Assembly (NCBI GenBank): GCA_965234335.1
Contig: OZ248437.1
Coordinates: forward strand, 1 to 64,000
DNA: 64,000 bases
Source of the DNA: Leadbetterella lacustris
GTDB taxonomy: Bacteria; Bacteroidota; Bacteroidia; Cytophagales; Spirosomataceae
Direction: 5' to 3'
Under the pieces are notes generated by a model. That model was not told where the DNA came from. It did no database searches and saw nothing but the letters and a program-made list of their open reading frames with translations. The position numbers were made by a program, and so were the translations under genes. This document shows positions 41,954 through 51,071 of this stretch, in pieces; position 1 is the first letter of the stretch, and each line of letters starts with the position of its first letter.

Positions 41954-43297
41954 TTAAATTTTTGGCAATGTATAACCATTTTTATAGTCGGACTTCATCA
42001 AAGCATTGGCTTCTTTGTCGTTTTTGAAACTTCCTGCAGCGGCATCCCAAAAAACCTTTCTTCCGAGCTTGTAGGATATATTCCCCATGATGGCATTTAT
42101 GGCTGCTACACTGCCGGTTTCTATGCCACATTTCAACGAGCTTGGGTCATTGTTTCTGATGGCATTTATAAAGTTTTCGGCATGATTGTAAAGATAATCA
42201 TCCTCGGCCTTTTTAGTGAAAGTGGGGAGTGGCTCCACCTTGGTTTTCTTGATTTTGTTTTCAGTGTAAGTTTCTGGAATCAATTCCCAACCGCCTCTGT
42301 GAACCACCAATGTGCCGTTGTTTCCTATAAATGCTATGCCTTCGGTTTTGCCATAATTACCTCCATCTATACCCGTGGCGTGTTCCCATAGCATATTGAA
42401 GCCGTCGTATTGAAAAACAGTTTGTAGTGTGTCAGGCGTTTCAGAGGCATCGTCAGGGTAGGCAAATTTACCACCAGAAGCCATGACAGATATAGGAGCT
42501 TTAGCACCCATGGCATGTAAGGCAATGTCGATTTCGTGAACACCCCAGTCGGTCATTAATCCGCCGGCATAGTCCCAAAACCACCTGAAATTGAAGTGAA
42601 AGCGGTTTTTATTAAATGGGTGTCGCTTGGCTGGGCCTTGCCACATATCGTAGTTTACGCCCTTCGGAACAGCACTGTTTGGCAATACATTGACGGGTTT
42701 CATCCAGCCTTGATATGCCCACACTTTTACGAGCCTGATTTTGCCTAACATGCCCGATTTTACCATTTTAAAGGCCTCTTCGTAATGTGGACCGCTTCGT
42801 TGCCATTGACCCACTTGCACTATTTTGCCGTATTTTTTGGCGGCTTTCACCATCAAATTACATTCATCCATGTTGTGAGCGATGGGTTTTTCTACGTACA
42901 CATGCTTACCTGCATCCAATGCTCCTATCATATTGAGGCAGTGCCAATGGTCAGGCGTACCCACTATTACGTAGTCAATCTCTTTATTGTCAAGCATTTC
43001 TCTGTAATCACCGTAGGTTTTGGCTTTGCTTCCTTGCATTTTTTCTAGTTGAGTTGATCGTTCGTCAAGGACGTTTTGGTCAACATCACAGAGCCCAATG
43101 CATTCAATGCCTTTGTTTTTTATGTGGCGTTGGAGATTGGAGAAGCCCATTCCTTTGCAGCCAATCAAGCCAATTTTCATTTGGTCAGAAGGAGCCACAC
43201 TTTTGGGTCGAGAATGAGCGAGGGCGGTTGAAATACTCGGAAATGCGAGGCTTGATAAAGCCACGTTTCTAACAAACTGTCTTCTAGAATTTTTCAT
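41954..43297 (-). CDS. Gfo/Idh/MocA oxidoreductase with Tat-type signal
   Basis: This is a 447-aa NAD(P)-dependent sugar oxidoreductase-like protein. The ATG at 43297 gives MKNSRRQFVRNVALSSLAF, a twin-arginine signal, so the folded enzyme is probably exported to the periplasm. The Rossmann domain (IGLIGCKGMGFSNLQRH; CDVDQ; VIVGTPDHWH; VYVEKPIAHN) is followed by the C-terminal substrate domain (WFWDYAGGLMTDWGVHEID). Such exported Gfo/Idh proteins are frequent in Bacteroidota and Planctomycetota and act in carbohydrate use. No sugar-use cluster is adjacent. Confidence 0.9.
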   Translation of the reverse strand: MKNSRRQFVRNVALSSLAFPSISTALAHSRPKSVAPSDQMKIGLIGCKGMGFSNLQRHIKNKGIECIGLCDVDQNVLDERSTQLEKMQGSKAKTYGDYREMLDNKEIDYVIVGTPDHWHCLNMIGALDAGKHVYVEKPIAHNMDECNLMVKAAKKYGKIVQVGQWQRSGPHYEEAFKMVKSGMLGKIRLVKVWAYQGWMKPVNVLPNSAVPKGVNYDMWQGPAKRHPFNKNRFHFNFRWFWDYAGGLMTDWGVHEIDIALHAMGAKAPISVMASGGKFAYPDDASETPDTLQTVFQYDGFNMLWEHATGIDGGNYGKTEGIAFIGNNGTLVVHRGGWELIPETYTENKIKKTKVEPLPTFTKKAEDDYLYNHAENFINAIRNNDPSSLKCGIETGSVAAINAIMGNISYKLGRKVFWDAAAGSFKNDKEANALMKSDYKNGYTLPKI

Positions 43298-43366
43298 TTT
43301 TGATTGAGGTTGAATTTTCAATCAGAAAGGTAAGAAATTTCTTGATTTTTTGTAAAAATATAATCA

Positions 43367-43397
43367 ACAAAAAAAGACCTCCGGTTGGGAAGTCTTT
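43367..43397 (-). terminator. Rho-independent terminator after the Mrp gene
   Basis: On the - strand AAAGAC pairs with GTCTTT around a 13-nt loop and is followed by T residues, 23 bp past the Mrp stop codon. Confidence 0.65.
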
Positions 43398-43419
43398 CTG
43401 GAAAAATATTAGAATAAAT

Positions 43420-44523
43420 TTATCGCATTTTAACAGGCTCCGTTTTTGGCAAATTCGCATTTCTGATTGCAATTTGCTGAGCAAGATTTTCGGCAGCAGA
43501 GAAAAACGCCGAAGAAACTAATTGGCTTTCGTCCATCATGATAGGTCTTCCAGAGTCACCACCTTCTCTTATTTTTTGTACCAAAGGTATTTGTCCAAGA
43601 ACCGGTACATTAAATTTGTCGGCCAATTGTTGTCCACCGCCTTCGCCGAATATAAAATATTTATTATCAGGTAGTTCTTCTGGTGTGAAGTAAGCCATAT
43701 TTTCTATAATACCCAATATAGGTACATTGATATTGGCTTGGCTAAACATCGAGCCTCCTTTAGTAGCGTCTGCCAGTGCTACTTTTTGCGGCGTAGTCAC
43801 TATCACAGCTCCAGTAACGGGTACTGTTTGTACCAAAGTAAGATGTATGTCTCCAGTGCCTGGAGGGAGGTCCAATAAAAGGTAGTCTAGTTCTCCCCAA
43901 TCTACATCGCCAAAAAACTGTTTTAGGGCTTGGCTGGCCATGGGTCCACGCCAAACAACCGCACTGTCTGGTGGGGTTAAGAAGCCAATTGAAATCATCT
44001 TTATACCATACTGCATGATGGGTGAAATGAAGTTTTTGCCGTCTTTAACCGAAACCAATGGTTGCATATCTTCAGCCCCAAACATAATCGGAATGGATGG
44101 GCCTGAGATGTCGGCATCTATAATTCCTACTTTAGCACCTGATTTTTTTAAGGCCATAGCGAGGTTAACAGTAACCGTAGATTTTCCTACGCCGCCCTTA
44201 CCTGACGATATAGCTATGATATTTTTGACTTGAGGAAGAAGCAAATTTTTATTTAAAATAGACGTGACATTCGAAGTCATGTTGATATTTATTTCAAAAT
44301 CTTCACCCAAATCTCTATGAATAGCGTCCACACATCTTTGTTTGATCAGTTCTTTGAGTGGACAGGCCGGTGTGGTAAGAATTACCGTAAAAGTGACCTG
44401 ATTTACACCTATCTCTATGTCTGAAATCATGTTGAGTGTCACCAAATCTTTTTTTAGATCGGGCTCTTCAACCGTGCCGAGTGCGAGTAATAATTTTTCT
44501 TTTGTAACCGTAAATTCTCCCAT
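43420..44523 (-). CDS. Mrp/NBP35 family Fe-S cluster carrier ATPase (ApbC-like)
   Basis: This is a 367-aa cytoplasmic P-loop ATPase that delivers Fe-S clusters to apoproteins. An N-terminal MIP18-like domain (1-80, including CPLKELIKQRC) precedes the Mrp core with the deviant Walker A ISSGKGGVGKSTVTVNLA, DADISGPSIPIMFG and LLLDLPPGTGDIHLT. The C-terminal CxxC of some homologues is not visible (ENMAYFTPEELPDNKY occupies that region), as in many Bacteroidota proteins. It may be the last gene of a leftward series with the GSCFA and dehydratase genes. Confidence 0.92.
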   Translation of the reverse strand: MGEFTVTKEKLLLALGTVEEPDLKKDLVTLNMISDIEIGVNQVTFTVILTTPACPLKELIKQRCVDAIHRDLGEDFEININMTSNVTSILNKNLLLPQVKNIIAISSGKGGVGKSTVTVNLAMALKKSGAKVGIIDADISGPSIPIMFGAEDMQPLVSVKDGKNFISPIMQYGIKMISIGFLTPPDSAVVWRGPMASQALKQFFGDVDWGELDYLLLDLPPGTGDIHLTLVQTVPVTGAVIVTTPQKVALADATKGGSMFSQANINVPILGIIENMAYFTPEELPDNKYFIFGEGGGQQLADKFNVPVLGQIPLVQKIREGGDSGRPIMMDESQLVSSAFFSAAENLAQQIAIRNANLPKTEPVKMR

Positions 44524-44586
44524 ATATAATTTTGTACTAAAATAAGAAACATTGTCAAAAGGCTTAAAGTTCGGGTTTACAAAAAT

Positions 44587-45564
44587 CTAAATAATCTGAT
44601 TTTGTACAAATTCTAGTTCTTTTGAAATATTTATCTGGTTTTCAAATGATTGTATTTTGATTAACAAATTCTTTAAGAATTTCTGGTGACTTTCGGACTT
44701 GGGGTTGAAGGGCCTGTGTTCCATGCCTGCTTTGATTTTTTTCCAGTCGTTGATAAAGATTTTTAGGTTTTCGTCAAAATAGGTTTCTGTGAAAATATCT
44801 AGAATGTATTTTTCGGCCTGTTCGTTGGGATGTATTAAATCTGCCTTGTAAAATCTGTAATCTCGCAGGTCATCCATCATAATTTCGTACGATGGGAAAT
44901 AGTATACATCCTTGTGAGTTTCTGTGATTTTGTAGCAGAGGGTTCTAAGCATTGATTTTGAAACACTATTGAGCTCTAAACTATCTTTAATGTGCCGCAC
45001 TGGGCTGACAGTCAGAATGATTTTTATCTTAGAATTCAAGGTTTTTAAGAGTAAATTGATTTTTTCAAAAATGTCTAATTGTTGCTTCTCTGAAAGTAAT
45101 TTTTTCTTAAAAAGTGGAGCATTTTGTTTGTGGCAATTTGATACTATGTTCTGATTGTCAATATTTTCGTAAACCCAGCTCGTGCCGAGTGTAAGTATAA
45201 TATAGTCAGTTTTTTGTAGAAATTTTTTTGTAGAAATATTGATTTGTCTTAGTTTTTCGAGAAGGCCATTTTTGGTATAATCTCTGATTTCCGAATGGTA
45301 GTTATAATGGAAAAAGACGCCATTGTTTTCGACAATGGCGTCTTTATTTGGCTCTGATTTTTCTACAATTCCCTCAACAATATTCGCTATAGATTGAATG
45401 TTATAGATATTCCCAAATGGATTTGCGACACATTCTATTTTGTTCTCTATTAAATATTTTCCTAAAACATCTGAAAAGCAAGAACCTAGGGTTAGAGTTT
45501 TAGCGTTTAAACTAAAACGAAATGCTGGATTAATTTTTTCAATTGAAGTTCGGAATTCTGACAT
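44587..45564 (-). CDS. GSCFA domain protein
   Basis: This is a 325-aa protein of the GSCFA family, an SGNH-hydrolase-like group. The diagnostic LTLGSCFSDVLG (about residues 24-35) holds the likely nucleophile serine, and the C-terminal block DLIHPNEQAEKYI provides the Asp-His pair. Family members may be acyl-esterases acting on glycans. There is no signal peptide. It starts a single base after the dehydratase stop on the same strand, so the two are co-transcribed. Confidence 0.88.
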   Translation of the reverse strand: MSEFRTSIEKINPAFRFSLNAKTLTLGSCFSDVLGKYLIENKIECVANPFGNIYNIQSIANIVEGIVEKSEPNKDAIVENNGVFFHYNYHSEIRDYTKNGLLEKLRQINISTKKFLQKTDYIILTLGTSWVYENIDNQNIVSNCHKQNAPLFKKKLLSEKQQLDIFEKINLLLKTLNSKIKIILTVSPVRHIKDSLELNSVSKSMLRTLCYKITETHKDVYYFPSYEIMMDDLRDYRFYKADLIHPNEQAEKYILDIFTETYFDENLKIFINDWKKIKAGMEHRPFNPKSESHQKFLKNLLIKIQSFENQINISKELEFVQNQII

Positions 45565-45565
45565 A

Positions 45566-47293
45566 TCAATGTGATTCTCGGTTTACTTTACTACCTGATT
45601 TGCCCACCAAATAGTCAAAGTCAGCACCCAAATGTGCTTGATTGACAGATTCTATGTACATTTTTGCGTATCCTCTCACGTATCCAAGGTCTATAGGCTT
45701 CCAATTCTTTCTGCGGCTTTCCATTTCTTCATCCGTAATATCAAGATTAAGTTTTTTGTTAGGAACATCCACAGTAATCATATCGCCGTTCTGAACAAAA
45801 GCTAAGGGGCCACCAACTGCAGACTCTGGGGAAACATGCAAGAATACTGTTCCGAAGGCAGTACCACTCATTCTGGCATCAGAAATCCTAACTAAGTCGG
45901 TTATGCCTTTTTCTAATATTTTTTTCGGTAGAGCCATACTTCCTACCTCAGGCATGCCTGGGTAACCCTTAGGACCCGAGTTTTTCAAAACCATAATCGA
46001 GTTTTCATCAATATCTAGTTCTGGGTCATCTATACGAGCGTGATAATCCTCGATGGTCTCAAATACGACAGCCTTTCCTCTATGCGTCAGTAGTTTATCT
46101 GTTGCAGCTGAAACTTTTATAACTGATCCATCAGGGCAAAGGTTGCCTTTCACTACCGTTATACCTGCTTCTTCTTTGAGTGGAGATTTATAAGGTAAAA
46201 TTACCTCTTGATTCCAATTTCTTGCTTTTTCTGAGTTTTCAATAATACTTTTTCCGTTGGCACTTATAGTATCTTTTCTCAGAACTTCAGACATTTCTTT
46301 TATGACAACGGGTAGTCCTCCTGCATAATAGAAGTCCTCCATCAAGAACTTGCCGGATGGCATCAGGTTTACCAAAAGAGGAATTTTACTACCCAAATCA
46401 TCAAAGTCTTCTAGTTTTAAATCTACGCCAATTCGGGCGGCAATGGCCAACAGGTGCAGGATTAGGTTGGTAGAACCACCAACTGCTGCATTTACTTTTA
46501 TTGCATTTTCAAAAGCTCCTTTTGTCAGAATATCTGAGATTTTCAGGTTTTCTTTGGCCATTTCTACAATCCTCATACCGGTCATGTGTGCTAGCATTTT
46601 TTTGCGAGAATCTACAGCCGGTATTGCCGAAATACCCGGTAATGTAAGCCCTAAAGCCTCGCACATAACTGCCATTGTGGAGGCTGTGCCCATTGTGGAG
46701 CAATGTCCCGCCGAACGACTCATGCATGCCTCTGCTTCTTCAAAATCTTCAGCAGACATTTTGCCGGTTCTGAAATCGTCAGCGAATTTCCAAACATCAG
46801 TTCCCGAACCTATGTCTTTGCCCTGAAATTTTCCGTTAAGCATGGGGCCACCTGGTACTACTATAGTCGGTATATCTACACTTGCGGCACCCATGACTAG
46901 CGAAGGAGTGGTTTTGTCGCAACCTGTCAAAAGTACCACGGCATCAAATGGATTGCCTCTAATACTTTCTTCTACAGTCATTGCTGCTAGGTTTCGGTAA
47001 AGCATAGCAGTTGGCCTAATGATAGTTTCACCAAGTGACATCACCGGAAATTCAAGCGGAAAACCACCTGCCTCATAAATTCCGTTTTTTACGAACTGAG
47101 CGATTTCTCTAAAATGTCCATTACAAGGAGTTGTTTCTGACCATGTATTGCAAATACCAATAACAGGTTTTCCTTTAAATTGGTGGGATGGATAGCCTTG
47201 GTTTTTTAACCAAGAACGGTATATAAAACCATCTTTTCCGGTTTTCCCAAACCAATCTTTGCTCCTCAAATTATCTTTGTTGTCGTTTTTCAT
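45566..47293 (-). CDS. IlvD/Edd family sugar-acid dehydratase
   Basis: This is a 575-aa Fe-S dehydratase that removes water from a sugar acid or dihydroxy acid. Cluster-binding cysteines lie in TWSETTPCNGH, LLTGCDKTTPS and AGHCSTMGTAST. The N-terminal RSKDWFGKTGKDGFIYRSWLKNQGY resembles the pentonate/hexonate dehydratase branch (for example arabonate dehydratase) rather than IlvD of the branched-chain pathway. The ATG at 47293 is preferred over a start 21 codons upstream, which adds a non-conserved hydrophobic stretch. It precedes the GSCFA gene. An NrtR-like regulator of the type that controls pentose genes lies 2 kb away, a weak hint only. Confidence 0.88.
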   Translation of the reverse strand: MKNDNKDNLRSKDWFGKTGKDGFIYRSWLKNQGYPSHQFKGKPVIGICNTWSETTPCNGHFREIAQFVKNGIYEAGGFPLEFPVMSLGETIIRPTAMLYRNLAAMTVEESIRGNPFDAVVLLTGCDKTTPSLVMGAASVDIPTIVVPGGPMLNGKFQGKDIGSGTDVWKFADDFRTGKMSAEDFEEAEACMSRSAGHCSTMGTASTMAVMCEALGLTLPGISAIPAVDSRKKMLAHMTGMRIVEMAKENLKISDILTKGAFENAIKVNAAVGGSTNLILHLLAIAARIGVDLKLEDFDDLGSKIPLLVNLMPSGKFLMEDFYYAGGLPVVIKEMSEVLRKDTISANGKSIIENSEKARNWNQEVILPYKSPLKEEAGITVVKGNLCPDGSVIKVSAATDKLLTHRGKAVVFETIEDYHARIDDPELDIDENSIMVLKNSGPKGYPGMPEVGSMALPKKILEKGITDLVRISDARMSGTAFGTVFLHVSPESAVGGPLAFVQNGDMITVDVPNKKLNLDITDEEMESRRKNWKPIDLGYVRGYAKMYIESVNQAHLGADFDYLVGKSGSKVNRESH

Positions 47294-47403
47294 TATTGAT
47301 TGAATATTATTTGACAGTAAAATTATAAATAGCCCGCATAAATATAGGTAAAACAACGTTTTTTTTGTTTTTTTGCAGGCAAATTTTAAACTTTATCAAG
47401 GAA

Positions 47404-48648
47404 ATGAATCTTTTCGAAAACTTTGAAGATATTATCAATGACGATTTTATTGCAAAATTAAAATCGCATATCAACTATAACTTGGGAGATATAGAAGTGG
47501 CAGTAAAAGGTGTTTTTTATACATTAGTGGCAGGTTTGATTAGGCGTACGAATAGCGATATGAGTTCCGGGATGCTTTACAATCAAATAAAAGAGAAATA
47601 CAACAAAAGTTCGATACCTCAAGATAAAATGGAACTCTTTTCGCAAAAGGGACTTATCGAGAAAGTGTCAGAAGATGGCTCGAAAATAATAAGTCAGATT
47701 TTTCCTGCTTACAAAAGCCCGCTCCTTAGCATGATTGGGTCCTATGCGGGAACAAACAAAAATGTTACAGTGATAACTTCAGGTTTGACAGCTTCTATAT
47801 TGGTGGATTTGTTAGGCAAGAAAGTAACCTCTGAGGACTTGGACAAAGAGGGAATGGTGAACTTTTTAAGGCAACATCATGAGGTTCTTCTTCAAAAAGC
47901 ACCTGAGTCATTGATGGAAAAAATGATACCGGCTCTTGGGCTTCAGGAGTTAATTAATGCAAAAATTGTAGTAACTAAAAAAAACGATTCAGGCATTAAA
48001 CAATCAAGTGATGAGTCTGAGTTACCATCTATTTCCGCTTCAAGTGGTACCAACTACGAAGAAGAATCATCCGATACATTTTTTAATAAGAAAATACTTT
48101 TAGGCTTAGGAGTATTCATCATTTTAGGTGGGATTTTTTATTTTTTATGGGCAAATAATGGGGGTTTTAGTTTTTTTAGCAAAGAGGAAACTCCCGTTGA
48201 ATCTATGAATGAAGAGCTATTGTTTGCTGATTCTTTGTCAAATTTAGCAACGGATTCTCTGGATGCTGTTAATAAGATGGATGCAGGGAAAAGTGGAACA
48301 CTTAATAATTCTGAATTTTCTATATTTAAAATTTATGTTGAAGATAATACCAAGGCTAAGGGAGAAGAATTTGATTTTAAAAGCATTCAATATATCGACA
48401 AAACATTTGATCTGACCTCCCAGTCCATCAACACTATCGATAGCATTGCTACATTGATGAATCAGAATGCTAATCTTCAAATTAAGATAATTGCCTATTC
48501 GGAAACCGGAGACCTTAAGTTAAATAATAAGAGGGCATTTGCTGTAAAAAAAGTATTAACAACTAAAGGAGTTAACACCATAAGGATAGATGCCGGCTCG
48601 GGTGGTACTGGAGGTAATTTTCCGAAGATCAAAGTAGTAATTAAATAA
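47404..48648 (+). CDS. DUF937 domain protein with transmembrane span and OmpA-like C-terminus
   Basis: This is a 414-aa protein combining an N-terminal DUF937-like helical domain (about 1-190, MNLFENFEDIINDDFIAKL and MIPALGLQELIN), a Ser/Glu-rich linker, one transmembrane helix (about 223-247, LLGLGVFIILGGIFYFLW) and a C-terminal region resembling OmpA/MotB peptidoglycan-binding domains (INTIDSIATLMNQNANLQIKIIAYSETGDLKLNNKR is the span, with the RAFAVKKVL helix). The topology places DUF937 in the cytoplasm and the C-terminus in the periplasm. The start is ATG 47404; an in-frame upstream start is not supported by conservation. Function unknown. Confidence 0.72.
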   Translation: MNLFENFEDIINDDFIAKLKSHINYNLGDIEVAVKGVFYTLVAGLIRRTNSDMSSGMLYNQIKEKYNKSSIPQDKMELFSQKGLIEKVSEDGSKIISQIFPAYKSPLLSMIGSYAGTNKNVTVITSGLTASILVDLLGKKVTSEDLDKEGMVNFLRQHHEVLLQKAPESLMEKMIPALGLQELINAKIVVTKKNDSGIKQSSDESELPSISASSGTNYEEESSDTFFNKKILLGLGVFIILGGIFYFLWANNGGFSFFSKEETPVESMNEELLFADSLSNLATDSLDAVNKMDAGKSGTLNNSEFSIFKIYVEDNTKAKGEEFDFKSIQYIDKTFDLTSQSINTIDSIATLMNQNANLQIKIIAYSETGDLKLNNKRAFAVKKVLTTKGVNTIRIDAGSGGTGGNFPKIKVVIK

Positions 48649-49362
48649 AAGAAAACTTTCATCCGACCAAAACTAGCCTAATTTGAAGTTTGTTGAAAAA
48701 AATAATTGATAGCTGCGTATCGATTGTTGATATTGACCTCTTACGCCGAAAAAAAATCTTTAGCTAAAAAATAAAAAAGGGAATTGCCAATCCTTTTAAA
48801 GATATTCATATTCATTCTGATGATTTGCAGAGCAAACGAGTAAATGATTTTATAAGTGATGTTTACTCTAAAACACCTACCTCCCAAAAACAATTGATTG
48901 CATTACCTCATATCGTCATAATCAAGTGTAATTCATTTAATATTTTTGTACAAACCTTCAGTTCTTAGAAAACAAATCGCTATTTGTAAGAATGCCAAAA
49001 TTGTCTTCAAGAAGTATATTAAGTAATGGAAACTACAATCGTATTTCTGAGTTTTTAAGGTGGTATTTGGCTTCTTATATGAGGATTAGTACCATTAAAA
49101 TGCCTGATATAATGGCTATTCAAAGCCTATTTTGCCTGTTTTTGATTTTAGCGGATGACAGTAGAAATAGTTAGAAAAACTGAAGAAAAGCGGTAGATTC
49201 ATTACAAATGATGCAAGAATTAGAACCTAGGCATTTACGCTGTGGGTAATCATTACCAATAACTGTTTTAGAGATTATAGATTAGATTTCTTTCAAATTG
49301 GCCGTCAGTATTCGGTAGAAATCTATATTATGGTTGTTATCAAGATAGTAAAATAGTAATTA
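48649..49362. other. Gene-free stretch with apparent coding remnants
   Basis: No intact gene is seen. A stop-free + strand frame at about 48790-48966 reads like protein (FKDIHIHSDDLQSKRVNDF, then SDVYSKTPTSQKQLIALPH) but has no start codon and soon meets stops. A 60-codon open frame at 48992-49174 lacks family resemblance. A further fragment near 49270-49355 reads CFRDYRLDFFQIGRQYSVEI. The pattern of short readable pieces in changing frames suggests one or more decayed genes, but none can be named. Confidence 0.45.
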
Positions 49363-50070
49363 CTAAAGGATTTTATCTGGATTCGTCAAGGATAAAAAAT
49401 TAAATGAACTGGTGTCTTTGTATTTTTCTTTATTTAAAGTAAAATAGAAAGCACCTTTCTTTGAGAAACCCTTTTGTTTTTCATCCGTTTTGGTCAGAAT
49501 ATTTGTGCTGAGTAGTTTTCTAGTAAAATTCCTTTTATCAAATGTAGTATCGAAGATGGCTTCGTATAAGTTTAGAAGCTGAGGCAAAGTGAATTTATCG
49601 GGCAGTAATTCGAACCCAATGGGGTACAGAGAGGCATTAGCTCTTAAACGCTCAACCGCTAAGGAAACCATTTCTGAGTGGTCAAAGAGTAATTCAGGTA
49701 ACTTTTTTAACGAAAACCACTTGGCATTGATTTTATTGGTTAGCTTGTGGTCATAATCTACAATATTTATCAAGGCCTTATAAGTAACGGATACAGTACG
49801 CATTACGGGGTCCCTCTTGGGGTTTCCAAATGCGGCTAGTTGTTCAAGATAGACGTCTTTTAGGCCAGTATGTTCAAATAAAATCCTATCGGCGGCTTCA
49901 TTTAATCCCTCAGTTTCTTGTAACCAACCACCCATTAGAGACCAAGTCTCCTTATTTTCCTCAAGTCCCCTTTTTACAAGTAATATTTTTAATTCTTCGC
50001 CGTCAAATCCAAAAATTATAGAGTCGAGTGCCACCAAACACTTGGATTGTTTATTATAAAGATCGAGCAT
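49363..50070 (-). CDS. NrtR-like Nudix-domain transcriptional regulator
   Basis: This is a 235-aa protein with an N-terminal Nudix fold (about 8-140) and a C-terminal winged helix (about 155-225, FTLPQLLNLYEAIFDTTFDKRNFTRKLL). The Nudix box is degenerate: GGWLQETEGLNEAADRILF, then EHTGL, so the catalytic Glu of REUXEE is replaced by Ile and another by His. This pattern marks the NrtR regulator family, which uses the Nudix pocket to sense ADP-ribose or a sugar phosphate. In Bacteroidota such proteins control pentose or NAD metabolism. Divergent from an ABC ATPase gene whose promoter is 50 bp away. Confidence 0.85.
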   Translation of the reverse strand: MLDLYNKQSKCLVALDSIIFGFDGEELKILLVKRGLEENKETWSLMGGWLQETEGLNEAADRILFEHTGLKDVYLEQLAAFGNPKRDPVMRTVSVTYKALINIVDYDHKLTNKINAKWFSLKKLPELLFDHSEMVSLAVERLRANASLYPIGFELLPDKFTLPQLLNLYEAIFDTTFDKRNFTRKLLSTNILTKTDEKQKGFSKKGAFYFTLNKEKYKDTSSFNFLSLTNPDKIL

Positions 50071-50118
50071 AGATATGTTTTTTTACAAATTAATAAAAAA
50101 AAATCGGACAATACATTT

Positions 50119-50126
50119 TACTTTTG
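50119..50126 (+). promoter_or_regulatory. -7 promoter element (TACTTTTG) of the ABC ATPase gene
   Basis: TACTTTTG matches TAnnTTTG and ends 6 nt before the ATG at 50133. Transcription would start at or next to the start codon, giving a leaderless or nearly leaderless mRNA. Confidence 0.6.
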
Positions 50127-50132
50127 CTAAAT

Positions 50133-51071
50133 ATGATTGAAGCCAAAAAAGTAAACTTTGAATATTTAGAGAGTTTTACCCTCAAAAACATTAGTCTTAA
50201 GGTTCAAAAAGGTAAAATTCTGGGTATAATTGGCCAAAGTGGTTCAGGAAAAACTACCTTGTTGAAGTTATTGGCTGGTTTAAAAGAGCCAAGTTCGGGG
50301 CAAATAACTATCAATGGAACTACTTTAGAGCCGCCTTCAAAGAAGTTAATTGCTGGCCACAAGCAAATTAAGATGGTCACCCAGCAAAACACACTTTTTC
50401 CAAATGTGAACATTTCGGAGAACATAGCTTATGAAGTAAGGTTTTTTGAAAAAAAATATCAAAATCAAAGAGTTAGTAAATTAGCTAAAGAATTAAATAT
50501 TAGTCATTTATTAGGTAAATTCCCACGGGAACTATCTGGTGGAGAAATTCAACGAGTAATGCTAGCCAAGGCCATTGCAGATGAGCCGCTTTTATTGTTA
50601 CTAGATGAACCATTTGCTAATCTTGACCCCATAATTAAGAAAAAAGTTATGCTCAATCTGCAATCTGTTCTAAGAAATGAAGAAATAGCATGCATTTTTG
50701 TGACTCACGATATCCATGACGCATTTGGGATGGTAGATGAGCTTTTTATCATTAAAAATGGCAGGTTGGTTCAAAAAGGGACTTCTGAAGACATTTACAA
50801 TTCTCCCAAAAACAAATATGTAGCTTTACTTACTGGCGACGGTTTCATGTTAAAGTCGGGAGAGCAGGAAGTTTTTGTTAGAGCTGAAAATATCGACATT
50901 AACCCATCGGGTGTATTCGAGGCAGAGGTTATAAACAATATTTTCAAGGGTGCTTTTTATGAAACAATTCTTGATTATAATTCTAATACCATTTATGCTT
51001 TGAGTAAAAACATGTTTGAGATTGGACAGAAAGTCAGATTTGACCTAAGCTCAGTCATCCACTTTGATTAG
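50133..51071 (+). CDS. ABC transporter ATP-binding protein (CysA/PotA-like, TOBE-like tail)
   Basis: This is a 312-aa cytoplasmic ABC ATPase. Motifs: Walker A GQSGSGKTTLLKLLAG (about 37-52), Q-loop MVTQQNTLFPN, signature ELSGGEIQRVMLAKA, Walker B LLLLLDEPFANLDP and H-loop FVTHDIHDAFGM. The tail (about 240-312) resembles a TOBE-type regulatory region of importers for sulfate, iron or polyamines. No permease or binding-protein gene is in the window, so it is an orphan ATPase. The ATG at 50133 is chosen because the earlier in-frame TTG lies in the promoter. Its last 21 bp overlap the convergent hpt gene. Confidence 0.9.
   Translation: MIEAKKVNFEYLESFTLKNISLKVQKGKILGIIGQSGSGKTTLLKLLAGLKEPSSGQITINGTTLEPPSKKLIAGHKQIKMVTQQNTLFPNVNISENIAYEVRFFEKKYQNQRVSKLAKELNISHLLGKFPRELSGGEIQRVMLAKAIADEPLLLLLDEPFANLDPIIKKKVMLNLQSVLRNEEIACIFVTHDIHDAFGMVDELFIIKNGRLVQKGTSEDIYNSPKNKYVALLTGDGFMLKSGEQEVFVRAENIDINPSGVFEAEVINNIFKGAFYETILDYNSNTIYALSKNMFEIGQKVRFDLSSVIHFD

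Noticed and set aside
48992..49174. A 60-codon open frame as a small gene.
   Set aside because: There is no recognisable motif, signal peptide or ribosome-binding site, and it lies among other fragmentary frames.
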